Shown: positions 9,601 through 22,280 of the stretch, one piece after another | Numbering within the stretch: position 1 is the stretch's first letter | How the letters are laid out: each line of letters starts with the position of its first letter | Source: Nectonema munidae | Taxonomy: Eukaryota; Nematomorpha; Nectonematoida; Nectonematidae | Direction: 5' to 3' | DNA: 64,000 bases | NCBI GenBank assembly: GCA_030549495.1 | Contig: JAUIRK010001007.1 | Location: 1 to 64,000, forward strand | Position numbers and translations under genes: made by a program | Notes under the pieces: generated by a model | What the model was told of the DNA's origin: nothing | Database searches by the model: none | What the model saw: the letters and a program-made list of their open reading frames with translations, nothing else

Positions 9601-12600
9601 GGCACTCAAACATGGGGCACTATAACACAGGCAGACACAAACAAGAAGCACCCAAACACAGGCAGGCTCAAAAAGGGAGCACTCAAACACAGGCAGGCAC
9701 TAACAGGGAGGACTTAAACACAAGCTGGTACAAACAGGGAACACTTAAACACATGCAAGCTCAAACAGAGAGCACTTAAACAGATTCAGGTAAAAAAAGG
9801 GAGCATTTTAACACAGTCAAGCACCAACAGAGGGCACTCAAACACAGGAAGGCACAAACATGAAGCACATACAGGCAAAAACAGGGAGCACTCAAACACA
9901 GGCAGGAACAAACGACGAGCACTAAATCAACAGGAAGCACCCAAACACGGTCAGGCACAAACAAGGAGCACTTAAACACAGGTAGGACTTAAACAATAAG
10001 CAGGTAGAAACAGGGAGCACAACACAGGCAGGCACTCAAAAAGGGAGAACCCAACCTACGCAAGCACAAACAAGGTGCAATTAAACACAGGCAGGCACAA
10101 ACAGCGAGCACTTAGACACAGTCAGGCGCAAATAGGTAACACTCAAACGCAGGCAGTTACAAACAGAGAGCACTCAAACACAGGCATTAACAAACAATGA
10201 GCACTAAATCAACAGAGAGCATCCAAACACAGTCAGACACAAACAACGAGGACAAGGAGAGGAGGGAGCACTTAAACACAGACCGGCACTCAAAAACAGC
10301 GAGCACCCGACACAGCAGGCACAAACAGTGTGGACTTAACCACATGCAAGCAATTAAACAGATTTAGGCACAAAAAGGGAAAACTTAAAAACAGGCAAGT
10401 ACCAACAGAGAGCACTCAAACACACACAGGCAAAATAGGGAGCACTCAAACACAGGCAGGAACAAACAACGAAAACTCTATCAACAAGGAGCATTCAAAC
10501 ACAGGTAGGCACAAACAAGGAGCACTTAAACAGAGGTAGGACTTAAACAATAGTCAAGCAGAAACAAGAAGCACTTAAACACAGGCAGGCACTCAAACAG
10601 GGAGAACCAAACACACGCAGGCACAAACAGGGTTGACTTAAACACAGGCAGGTACAAACAGGGAGCATTTAAATCGATTCAGGGACAAAAAGAGAGCACT
10701 TTAACACAGGCTAGCACCAACAGGGGCCACTCAAACACAGGAACGCACAAAAAAGGTGGAATCAAACACAGGCAGGCACAAACAGGAGGCACTCAAACAA
10801 AGGCAGGCACAAATATGGGGCACTCAAGCACAGGCAGACACAAACAGGGAGCACTTAAACAACAGGCAGGCAAAAAGAGAAGGCACTCAAACATGGGGCA
10901 CTATAACACAGGCAAACACAAACAAGGAGCACTCAAACACAGGCTGGTTCAAACAGGAAGCACTCACACACAGGCAGGCACAAAAGGGAGGACTAAAACA
11001 CAGGCAGGTACAAACAAGGAACACTTAAACACATGCAAGCACAAACAGGAAGCATTTAAACAGATTTAGGCCCAAAAAGGAAGCACTTTAACACAGGCAA
11101 GCACAAACAGAGGGCACTCAAATACAGGAAGGCACAAACAGGAACCACATACTGGCAAAAACAGGGAGCACTCAAACACAGGCAGGAATAAATGATTAGC
11201 ACTCAATCAACACGAAGCACCCAAACACGATCAGGCACAAACAATGAACACTTGAACACAGGTAGGACTTAAATAATAAGCAAGCAGAAACAGGGAGCAC
11301 TTAAACACAGGCAGGCACTCAAACACAGTCAAGCTCAAACAGGGAGAACCCAACATATGCAAGCACAAACAAGGAGGAATTAAACACAGGCAGGCACAAA
11401 CAGTGAGCACTTAGACACAGGCAGGCGCAAATAGGTAACACTCAAACGCAGGCAGTTACAAACAGAGAGCACTCAAACACAGGCATTAACAAACAACGAG
11501 CACTCAATCAACAGGGAGCATCCAAACACAGTTAGACACAAACAACAAGGGCAAGAAGAAACAGGGAGCACTTAAACACAGGCAGGCACTCAAAAAGGGA
11601 GAACCCATCACACGCAGGCACAAACAGGGTTGATTTAAACACAGGCAGGCACAAACAGGGAGCACTTAAACAGAGACAGGCACAAAAAGAGAGCACTTAA
11701 ACAGAGACAGGCACAAAAAGAGAGCACTTTAACACAGGCAAACACCAACAGGGGGCATTCAAACACAAACAGGCATAAACATGAGGCACTCAAACATGGG
11801 GCACTATAGGAAGACAAACAAGGAGCACTCAAACACAGGCAGGCTCAAATAGGGAGCACTCAAACACAGGGAGGACTTAAACACAGGCTGGCACAAACAG
11901 GGAAGACATACAAGCTCAAACAGGGAGCACTTAAACAGATTCAGGCACAAAAAGGGAGCACTTAACACAGGAAGCACCAACAAAGCGCACTCAAAACAGG
12001 AAGGCATAAACAGGAAGCACATACAGGCAAAAACAGGGAGCACTCAAACACAGGCAGGAACAAACGACGAGCACCCAATCAACAGGAAGCACCCAAACAC
12101 GGTCAGGCACAAACAAGGAGCACCTAAACACAGGCAGGCTCTAAAATAGGGAGAACCCAAAATACGTAAGCACAAACAAGGTCGAATTAAACACAAACAG
12201 CGAGCACTTAGACACAGGCAGGCGCAAACAGGTAACACTCAAACGCAGGCAGTTACAAAAAGAGAGCACTCCACATAGGCAAAATAAGGAGCACTCAAAC
12301 ACAGGCAGGAACAAACAACGAGCACTCTATCAACAGGGAGCACCCAAACACAGGCAGGCACAAACAAGGAGCACTTAAACACAGGTATGACTTAAACAAT
12401 TGTCAAGCAGAAACAAGGAGCACTTAAACATAGGCAGGCACACAAACAGGGAGAACCCAACACACGCAGGCACAAATAGGGTTGAGTGAAACACAGGCAG
12501 GCACAAACAGGGAGCACTTACAGAGACCGGCACAAAAAGGAAGCACTAAACAGGAGGCACTCAAACATGAGGCACTATAACACAGGCAGACACAAACAAG

Positions 12601-14299
12601 GAGCACTCAAACACAGGCAAGCTCAAAAAGGTAACACTTAAACAGATTCAGCACAAAAAGGGAGCACTTTAACACAGGCTAGCACCAACAGAGGGCACTC
12701 AAACACAGGAAGCACATACAGGCAAAAACAGGGAGCACTCAAACAAAGGCAGAAACAAACGACGAGCACCCAATCAACAGGAAGCACCCAAACACAGTCA
12801 GGCACAAACAAGGAGCACTTAAACACAGGCAGGCTCTAAAATAAGGAGAACCCAAAATACGCAAGCACAAATAAGGTCGAATTAAACACAAACAGCGAGC
12901 ACTTAGACACCGGCAGGCGCAAACAGGTAACACTCAAACGCAGGCAGTTACAAAAAGAGAGCACTACACATAGGCAAAATAAGGAGCACTCAAACACAGG
13001 CAGGAACAAACAACAAGCACTCTATCAACAGGGAGCACTCAAACACAGGCAGGCACAAACAAGGAGCACTTAAACACAGGTAGGACTTAGACAAAGCAGA
13101 AACAAGGAGCACTTAAAAACAGACAGTCACTCAAACAGGGAGAACCCAACAAACGCGGCATATACAGGGTTGACTTAAACACAGGCAGGCACAAACAGGG
13201 AGCACTTAAACAGAGACAGGCACAAAAAGGGAGCACTTTAACACAGGCAAACACCAATAGGGGGCATTCAAACACAAGTAGGCATAAACAGGAGGCACTC
13301 AAACATGGGGCACTATAACACAGTCAGACACAAACAAGGAGCACACAAACGCAAGCAGGTTCAAACAAGGGCTCAAACATGGAAAACCCAACACACGCAG
13401 GTACAAACAGGGTTAACTTAAACACAGGCAGGCACAAACAGGTTCAGGCTCAAAAAGGAGTACTTTTACACACGCAAGCACCAACAAGGGGCATTCAAAC
13501 ACAGGAAGGCACAAGCAGGCAAAAACAAGAGGGACTCAAACATGGGACACTATAACAAAGGCAGACACAAATAAGGAGCACTCAAACACAGGCAGGTTCA
13601 AACAAGGAGCACTCAAACACAGGCAGGCACAAACAGGGAGCACTCAAACACAGGCAGACATAAACAGGGAGGATTTAAACACAGGCAGGCACAAACAGGG
13701 AAAACTTAAACACATGCAAGCACAAATAGGTAGTACTTAAACAGATTCAGGCAGAAAAAGGGAGCACTTTAAAAAAGGTAAACACCTACAGGGGCCACAA
13801 AAACACAGGAACGCACAAACAACGAGGACACAAACATAGGCAGGCACAAACAGAAGGCACTCAAACACAGGCAGGCACAAATATGGAGCACTCAAGCACG
13901 GACAGACACAAACAGGGAGCAGTCAAACAACAGGAGGCACTCAAACAGAGGCAGGCACAAACATGGGGCACTATAACACAGGCAAACACAAACAAGTAGC
14001 ACTAAAACATAGGTAGGCTCAAACAGGGAGCACACATAGGGAAAACTTAAACAGGGAGGCACAAACAAGGGAAACTTAAACACATGCAAGCACAAACAGG
14101 GAGCACTTAAATAGATTCAGGCACAAAAAGGGAGCAATTTAACACAGGCAAGCACCAACAGAGGGCACTCAAACACAGGAAGGCACAAACAGGGAACACC
14201 CAAACACAGGAAGGCATAAACAAGGAGCACTTAAGCACAGTTAGGACTTAAATAATAGGCAAGCAGAAACAGGGAGCACTTAAACAAAGGCAGGCACAG
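6670..14299. repeat. 31-bp satellite, block II
   Basis: Long array of the same 31-bp family, opening with the right hAT target duplication AACAGGGG at 6670-6677. Large internal duplications are visible: 8400-9050 resembles 10800-11480, and 12050-12720 resembles 1-720. Marker words such as GGGTTGACTT recur at roughly 1-1.5 kb (7021, 8065, 9209, 10636) without a constant spacing. Frames of up to 127 codons (for example 8401-8784) are Gln/Thr/Lys/His-rich on the plus strand and Cys/Leu/Ser-rich on the minus strand. They are not supported as genes. Confidence 0.95.
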
Positions 14300-15490
14300 T
14301 CAGAGAGGGGGCGGTAAAAATAGGGAATTTAAAAGGGGTGGATAGCCCTTACAAGGGGGAGAACAAAAGAAAAAAACGGGATTTCAAGGGGGTTAAAAAG
14401 TCTTTCAATTATCTGTAGCCACTAAATGTCAGTTCAAACCTTATAGTTTGAACCCAAAAGTGGAATTGGTGAGGTTTCAATCACCGAAACCAGTCTTTCA
14501 CACAGTGTATGCTATGTGATAATGATCAAATACAAGAGAATTTCCAATTTCTAGTAATATATATTTTAATTAATATTTTGAATAAAGAGCATTGTTAAAA
14601 ACAAAAGAGAATGAAATATGCTTTTTAATTTTAAAGAAATTAAAAATTTTACTAAATATTTTTGAAAAATTTTAAATATTTTATTCGCATGGACATTATT
14701 GACATCGAGTTAACAAAAATAAACGACAATTTTTCACTTTTCAAAACTCAAGGCTTTACCATTGAAACTTATTTTATACCTACCCTTCTCAATAAATTTC
14801 TTGAGAAAAAAGAAAGAAAGAAAGAGAAAGAAATTCTTGAGAAAGACCCTTGTCAAGCTTTAAGTCTTGAGTGTGCTCAACTACTGAATACTACTGTAAT
14901 TTTTTATTCTAAATTGTACATTTTTTTCCAATAAATTCTTTCTTTCAAGAAAGATAATTAGTTTGTTTGTTACTATTTTAAATTTATATTTTTAATAAAA
15001 CAGGGTTCTTGTTTTTATTTTATTAGTAATTAATATTCTGATTTCTATAAAATATAACCACTATGGATAATTTTTAAATATGTAAGGTGTTAATAATAGT
15101 CTATTTTCTTTACTAAGTTATTTAGTTAAATTTTTTTTTCTTAATTGTATTACTTTAAAATTTTAATTATTAAGTTTTAAAAGATTTCATTAGATTTGTA
15201 CAATTTTAATTTAAATAAACACATCTACTTTTGGTTAAGATTTTATATAGTTAGCGATAAATTATTCTCGTATTTTATTTTATATTGTCCACTAATTTGG
15301 ATGATAATCTAATTTGCTAATTCATTTATTATGTAAATTATCATATCTTTGCGTGTAAAATTCATCTTTATATCTACTAATGATCCTTCTGTGGGATATC
15401 AATAATTATTAGGTGTACCAATAATGTTTACAGTGGTAACAATTTACGGGAGGTACCTATCATCTCTTCATTACGAATAATCTTTGAATA
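14300..15490. repeat. Satellite spacer, copy B (no LINE)
   Basis: Near-identical to spacer A apart from the missing LINE. The single, uninterrupted target (14654-14677) shows the pre-insertion state. The hairpin GTTCAAAC...GTTTGAAC is conserved near 14432-14453. The left flank (AAGTAGCACTAAAACATAGG) matches the left flank of spacer C more closely than that of spacer A. Confidence 0.9.
14689..14934 (+). CDS. Small spacer ORF, copy B (81 aa, unknown)
   Basis: Counterpart of the frame at 4867-5124. It differs by a few substitutions and by three fewer GAAA tetramers, which keeps the frame. It ends with the same C-terminal phrase IFYSKLYIFFQ. No domain is recognised. Conservation between A and B mainly reflects recent duplication, so it is weak evidence of coding. 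Confidence 0.28.
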   Translation: MDIIDIELTKINDNFSLFKTQGFTIETYFIPTLLNKFLEKKERKKEKEILEKDPCQALSLECAQLLNTTVIFYSKLYIFFQ

Positions 15491-15597
15491 AACATGCATG
15501 CACAAACAGGGGACACCTAAACACATTCAGGCACAAATGGAGCAATTAAATAGAGAGGCAGTCACAAAAAGGTTGCACTTTAACACAAACAAGCACC
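15491..15597. repeat. Short satellite stretch right of spacer B
   Basis: Degenerate 31-bp units between spacer B and the second hAT copy, with the same layout as 5691-5789. Confidence 0.85.
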
Positions 15598-15605
15598 AAC
15601 AGGGG

Positions 15606-16456
15606 CAGAGCTTCGGAGCTTTCTCAAAATTGCTTAACTCCGGAGCATTGATTTTTTGACTCCGGCTCCAAGTATATTTTCAATATTTATTGTGTTTTCT
15701 TTCAGTTATACATAAAGTTCGGTTTATTTATACAAAATTATACTATTCTTAATTATTATACATAAAGTTTAAGATTTATATCGTTTTCAATTAGACAAAT
15801 ATTTCAAAACTTTATTTATATGTGTTTGTTCTTAAAAATAGCATTGCTTCTAAAATGTCCTCTTTGAGACTACTACGTCAAAATTTTTAAAGCCGAAAAA
15901 AGGCGTTCCACACTTACTTGTGTTGTAGGCAAAGCAGTTATAATTTTAGCCTTGTTTAATAATTTCAGGATAACTTTTAATTACTTCATCACAAGACAAA
16001 ATCGAAAAACGGTCAAATTTTTCAATTTCAGAAAAAGATTTTTTGATCTGAAGTTCAAAATCAGATATTGTTGCCGACACTGATTTTTTTAAGCGTTTTT
16101 TTCTTGATTGTCTTTTTTGTTGCTTGTCAAGAACTTTCTCAAAATCAAAAGTTATCTCTTCCAATTCATATAGAGGTGAATAACTACTTGACGAAGATTC
16201 CCCCACAGATTTCGAATATTCTTGCAATGCTAAAAAAATCGCTCAGCTGTTCTCATTGTACACACAATATTTTTAACAGACTCTCTGGCTTTTGATATTT
16301 GTTCAAGCGAAATTAGACATCTGTACTTTGGATCAAGATAAATTTCAGCAAGCAGAAATTCATTTTAAAGTAAGAGCCGCACATTAAAATTTGTAACTCC
16401 AACTCCGGCTTTTACTGACAGAATATTATGGCTCCGACTCTGGCTCCAAAGCCCTG
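15606..16456 (-). mobile_element. Internally deleted hAT transposon, copy B
   Basis: An 851-bp counterpart of 5798-6669 with the same ends and the same 8-bp duplication AACAGGGG (15598-15605 and 16457-16464). The minus-strand transposase remnant (longest open part 15946-16227) carries the same acidic and Lys-rich segments and the same decayed C-terminus. Small indels distinguish it from copy A, for example a shorter segment near 16240 and near 16375. Confidence 0.92.
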
Positions 16457-19400
16457 AACAGGGGGCACTCAAACACAGGGAGCACTTAGACAACATTCAG
16501 GCACCAACAGGGAGCACTTAAACAGATTCAGGCACAAAAAGGGAGCACTTTAACACATGCAAGCACAAGCTGAAGGCACTCAAACACAGGAAGGCACAAG
16601 CAGGAAGCACTCAAGTATATACAGGCAAAAACAGGGAGCACTCAACCACAGGCAGGAACAAACCACGAGCACTCAATCAACAGGGAGCATCCAAACAAGG
16701 AGCACTTAAACACGTGTAGGACTTAAACAATAGTCAAGCAGAAACAAGGAGCACTTAAACACAGGCAGGCACTCAAACAGGGAGGACCCAACACACCCAG
16801 GCACAAACAGGGTTGACTTAAACAAAGGCAGGCACAAACAGGGAGCACTTAAACAGAGACAGGCACAAAAAGAGAGCACTTTAACACAGGCAAACACCAA
16901 CAGGGGGCATTCAAACACAAACAGGCATAAACAGGAGGCACTCAAACATGGGGCACTATAGGAAGACAAACAAGGAGCACTCAAACACAGGCAGGCTCAA
17001 AAAGGGAGCACTCAAACACAGCCTGGCACAAACAGGGAACACATACAAGCTCAAACAGGGAGCACTTCAACAGATTCAGTCACAAAAAGCGAGCACTTTA
17101 ACACAGGAAGCACCAACAAAGGGCACTCAAACACAGGAAGTCACAAACAGGAAGCACATACAGGCACAAACAAAGGGCACTTAAACACAGGTAGGACTTA
17201 AACAATAGTCAAGCAGAAACAAGGAGCACTTAAACACAGGCAGGCACTCAAACAGGGAGAACCCAACATACGCAAGCACAATCAAGGTGGAATTAAATAC
17301 AGGCAGGCACAAACAGCGAGCACTTAGACAGGCAGGCGCAAACAGATAACACTCAAACGCAGGCAGTTACAAACAGAGAGCACTCAAACACAGGCATTAA
17401 CAAATAACGAGCACTAAATCAACAGGCAGCATCCAAACACAGTCACACACAAACAACGAGGGCAAGGAGAAGAGGGAGCACTCAAACACAGGCAGGCACT
17501 CAAACACAGGGAGCACCTGACACAGACAGGCACAAACAGGGTGGACTTAACCACATGCAAGCACTTAAACAAATTTAAGCACAAAAAGGGAACACTTAAA
17601 CACAGGCAAGTATCAACAGAGGGCACTCAAACACACACAGGCAAAATAGGGAGCATTCAAACACAGACAAAATAGGGAGCACTCAAACACAGGCAGGAAC
17701 AACAACGAGCACTCTATCAACAGGGAGCACTCAAACACAGGCAGGCACAAACAAGGAGCACTTAAACACAGGTAGGACTTAAACAATAGTCAAGCAGAAA
17801 CAAGGAGCACTTAAACACAGGCAGGCACTCAAACAGGGAGAACCCAACACACGCAGGCACAAACAGGGTTGACTTAAACACAGGCAGGCACAAACAAAGA
17901 GCATTTAAACAGAGAAAGGCACAAGACAGGAGCACTTTAACAGAGGCAAACACCAACAGGGGGCAATCAAACACAAGCAGGTATAAACAGGAAGCACTCA
18001 AACATTGGGGCACTATAACACAGGCAGACACAAACAAGGAGCCCTCAAACACAGGCAGGCTCACAATGGGAGCACACAAACACAGGCAGGCACAAACAGG
18101 AAGGACTTAAACACAGGGTAGCACAAACAGAGAACACTCTAACAGATGCAATCTCAAACAGGGAGCAATTAAACAGATTCAGGCACAAAAAGGAGCACTT
18201 TAACACAGGCAAGCACCAACGGAGGCCACTCAAACACAGGAAGGCACAAACAGGAAGCACATACAGGCAAAAACAGGGAGCACTCAAATACAGGCAGGAA
18301 CAAACGACGAGCACTAAATCAACAGGATGCACCCAAACATGTTCAGGCACAAACAAGGAGCACTTAAACACAGGTAGGACTTAAACAATAGTCAAGCAGA
18401 AACAAGGAGCACTTAAACACAGGCAGGCACTCAAACAGGGAGAACCCAACACACGTAGGCACAAACAGGGTTGACTTAAACACAGGCAGGCACAAAGAGG
18501 GAGCACTTAAACAGAGACAGGCACAAAAAGGGAGCATTTTAACACAGGTAAACACCAACAGGGGGCATTAAAACACAAGCAGGCATAAACAGGAGGCACT
18601 CAAACATGGGGCACTATAACACAGGCAGACACAAACACGGAGCACACAAACGCATGCAGGTTTAAACAAGGGCTCAAACAGGGAAAACCCAACACACGCA
18701 GGTTCAAACAGGGAGCACTCAAACACAGGCAGGCACAAACAGGTAGCACTCAAACACAGGCAGGCACAAACAGGTAGCACTCAAACACAGGCAGGCATAA
18801 ACAGGGAGGATTTAAACACAGGCAGGCACAAACAGGGAAAACTTAAACACATGCAAGCACAAATAGTTAGCACTTAAACAGATTCAGGCAGAAAAAGGGA
18901 GCACTTTAAAACAGGTAAAGACCTACAGGAGCCACAAAAACACAGGAACGCACAAACAACGAGGACACAAACACAGGCAGGCACAAACAGAAGGCACTCA
19001 AACACAGGCAGGCACAAATATGGGGCACTCAAGCACGGACAGACACAAACAGGGAGCACTCAAACAGAGGCAGGCACAAACATGGGGCACTATAACACAG
19101 GCAGTCACAAACAAGGAGCACACAAACACAGGAAGGCTCAAACACAGGCAGGCACAAACAGGGTTAACTTAAACACAGGCAGGCGCAAAAAGGGAGCACT
19201 TTAATACAGGCAAGCACCAACAAGGGGCATTCAAAAACAAGCTGGCATAAACAGGAGGCACTCAAACATGGGGCACTATAACACAGGCAGACACAAACAA
19301 GGAGCACCCAAACACAGGCAGGCTCAAAAATGAGTACTCAAACACAGGCAGGCACTAACAGGGAGGACTTAAACACAGGCTGGCACAAACAGGGAACACT

Positions 19401-20195
19401 TAAACACATGCAAGCTCAAACCTGGAGCACTTAAACAGATTCAGGCACAAAAAGCGAGCACTTTAACACAGGCAAGTACCAACAGAGGGCACTCAAACAC
19501 AGGAAAGCACAAACAGCAAGCACATACAGGCAAAAACAGGGAGCACTCAAACACAGGCAGGAACAAACGACGAGCACTCAATCATCAGGAAGCACCCAAA
19601 CACGGTCAGGCACAAACAAGGAGCACTTAAACGCTAGTAGGACTTAAACAATAAGCAAACAGAAACAGGGAGCACTTAAACACAGGCAAGCTCAAACAGG
19701 GAGAACATACGCAAGCACAATCAAGGTAGAATTAAACACATGCAGGCACAAACAGGTAGAACTTAAACAGAGACAGGCACAAAAAGGGACCACTTTAACA
19801 CACGTAAGCACCAACAGGGGGCATTCAAACACCGGAAGGCAAAAACAGGAGGCAATCAAAAATGGGGCACTATAACACAGGCAAACACAAACAAGTAGCA
19901 CTAAAACATAGGTAGGCTCAAACAGGGAGCACACATAGGGAAAACTTAAACAGGGAGGCACAAACAAGGGAAACTTAAACACATGCAAGCACAAACAGGG
20001 AGCACTTAAATAGATTCAGGCACAAAAAGGGAGCACTTTAACACAGGCAAGCACCAACAGAGGGCACTCAAACACAGGAAGGCACTAACAGGGAACACCT
20101 AAACACAGGAAGGCATAAACAAGGAGCACTTAAGCACAGGTAGAACTTAAATAATAGGCAAGCAGAAACAGGGAGCACTTAAACACAGGCAGGCA
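16457..20195. repeat. 31-bp satellite, block III
   Basis: Array of the 31-bp family. Its first part (to about 17900) closely follows block II 6670-8160, so the A/B duplication covers satellite as well as spacer and hAT. Two nearly perfect adjacent units near 18721-18782 give the cleanest measure of the 31-bp period. No gene is supported. Confidence 0.95.
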
Positions 20196-21368
20196 CAGTC
20201 AGAGAGGGGCGGTAAAAAATATGGAATTTAAAAGGGGTGGATAGCCCTTACAAGTGGGAGAACAAAAGAAAAAAACCGGATTTCAAGGGGGTTAAAAATT
20301 CTTTTAATTCTCCGTAGCCACTAAATGCCAGTTCAAACCTTATAGTTTGAACCCAAAAGTGGGATTGGTAAGGTTTAAATCACCGAAACCAGTCTTTCAC
20401 ACAGTGTATGCTATGTGATAATGATCAAATACAAGAGAACTTACAATTTCTAGTAATATATATTTTAATTCATATTTTGAATAAAGAGCATTGTTAAAAA
20501 CAAAAGGGAATGAAATATGCTTTTTAATTTTAAAAAAATTAAAAATTTTATTTTATTCGCATGGACATTATTGACACTGAGTTAACAAAAATAAAGGACA
20601 AATTTTCACTTTTCATAACTTAAGGCTTTACTTTTGCAACTTATTTTATACATACCCTTCTCAATAAATTTCTTGAGAAAAAAGAAAGTAAGAGAAAGAA
20701 ATTCTTGAGAAAGACCCTACTCAAGCTTTAATTAGTCTTGAGTGTGCTCAACTACTGAATACTACTGTAATTTTTTATTCTAAATTGTACATTTTTTCCA
20801 ATAAATTCTTTCTTTCAAGAAAGATAATTAGTTTGTTTGTTACTATTTTAAATTTATATTTTTAATAAAACAGGGTTCTTGTTTTTATTTTATTAGTAAT
20901 TAATATTCTGATTTCTATAAAAGATAACCACTATAGATAATTTTTAAATATGTAAGGTGTTAATAATAGTCTATTTTCTTTAAAAGTTATTTAGTTAAAT
21001 TTTTTTTTCTTAATTGTATTATTTTAATTATTAAGATTTGAAAGATTTCATTAGATTTGTACAAATTTATTTTTAATTTAAATAAACACATCTATCTACT
21101 TTTGATTAAGATTTTATATAGTTAACGATAAATTATTCTCATATTTTATTTTATATTGTCCACTAATTTGGATGATAATCTAATTGCTAATTCATTTATT
21201 ATGTAAATTATTATATCTTTGTGTGTAAAATTGATCTTTATATCTACTATTATGATCCTTCTGTGGGATATCAATAATTATTATTAGGTGTACCAATAAT
21301 GTTTACAGTGGTAACAATTTACAGGAGGTACCCATCATCTTTTCAGTACGAATAATCTTTGAATAAAC
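20196..21368. repeat. Satellite spacer, copy C (most diverged)
   Basis: Third spacer copy, with more substitutions and indels than A and B show between themselves. The segment that served as the LINE target is missing here (aaaattttattttattcgcatgg), probably through a small deletion between AAATTTT words, so copy C cannot serve as an empty-site control for the LINE. Confidence 0.9.
20561..20820 (+). pseudogene. Small spacer ORF, copy C (broken)
   Basis: Same start context (TTCGCATGGAC) as the A and B frames, but an in-frame TAA lies at 20621 and the (GAAA)n tract is four tetramers shorter than in A, with a GTAA interruption that shifts frame relative to B. If the A/B frame ever coded, it is dead in this copy. 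Confidence 0.5.
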
Positions 21369-21823
21369 ATGCAGGCACAAACAGGGGACACCTAAACACA
21401 TTCAGGCACACATGGAGCAATTAAATAGATTCAGTCACAAAAAGGTTGCGCTTTAACACAAACAAGCACCAACAGGGGGCACTCAAACACAGGCAGGCAT
21501 AAACAGGGAGCACTTAAACAACATTCAGGGAGCACTTAAACATATTCAGGCACAAAAAGGGAGCACCTTAACACAGGCAAGCACAAGCTGAAGGCACTCA
21601 AACACAGGAAGCACATAAAGGCAAAAACAGGGAGCACTCAAACACAGGCAGGAACAAACCACGAGCACTCAATCAACAGAGAGCATCTAAACAAGGAGCA
21701 CTTTAACACATGTAGGACTTAAATAATAGTCAAGCAGAAACAAGGAACACTTAAACACAGTCATGCACTCAAACAGGGAGAACCCAACACACGCAGGCAC
21801 AAACAGGGTTGACTTTCTTCGCA
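21369..21823. repeat. 31-bp satellite, block IV, with empty hAT site
   Basis: Last stretch of satellite. The hAT target AACAGGGG occurs once at 21471-21478 and runs straight into GCACTCAAACACAGG, so this copy never received the hAT element or is a clean pre-insertion allele. The array stops abruptly within a unit after GGGTTGACTT at about 21823, marking a rearrangement or array boundary. Confidence 0.92.
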
Positions 21824-22280
21824 TAATTATGCTCTAAAATCAATCAATAATGTGATTTATTCTTCGCACACTGTCGGTATAAATATAACGAATGACCTTC
21901 GTTAAAAATTAGAAAGGTTGCATCTAAACTAAATAAAAGTTGACTTCGATTATCCAACAAAACTCGTACATTCCATCGACATTTTTCACTTCAAAAATAA
22001 TTTAAAATTTATTAGAAAAAAAAGTATACTGATCTATACTACTGACCCATAAAAATTAAAAAATAAATATTAATTTTCGACAGTTTTCTTTAACTATGAA
22101 ATTTTAGTTTTTATGAAATAAAACTGCAATTTCAAAGTTATTTTTGAACTTTTAGATAGAATTTTTGAAATGTGGCTTTCAATATGTATGTAAAATATTT
22201 TTTGAAAATTTTCATTTTAAGTATATTTTTTAAGCATTTTACGATTAACACATTTAAATATATAATAAGGCTGGCAAGTT
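21824..22280. other. AT-rich stretch, nothing recognised
   Basis: Unique-looking AT-rich DNA between the end of the satellite and the first LINE remnant. No exon, repeat unit or element end is recognised. It may include the distal 3' UTR of the LINE that follows. Confidence 0.5.

Noticed and set aside
20530-20570. Copy C as a second empty site for the LINE
   Set aside because: The target segment itself is missing in C, so it gives no information on the LINE insertion.
1-21823. Dozens of open frames in the satellite on both strands (up to 127 codons, Cys/Leu/Ser-rich or Gln/Thr/Lys-rich)
   Set aside because: They follow from a T-poor, stop-poor 31-bp unit whose frame changes with each repeat. 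There is no start context, domain or conservation beyond the repeat itself.
1-21823. A CRISPR-like array, because direct repeats of about 31 bp recur for kilobases
   Set aside because: Units are head-to-tail with no unique spacers, the genome is eukaryotic, and no cas genes exist.
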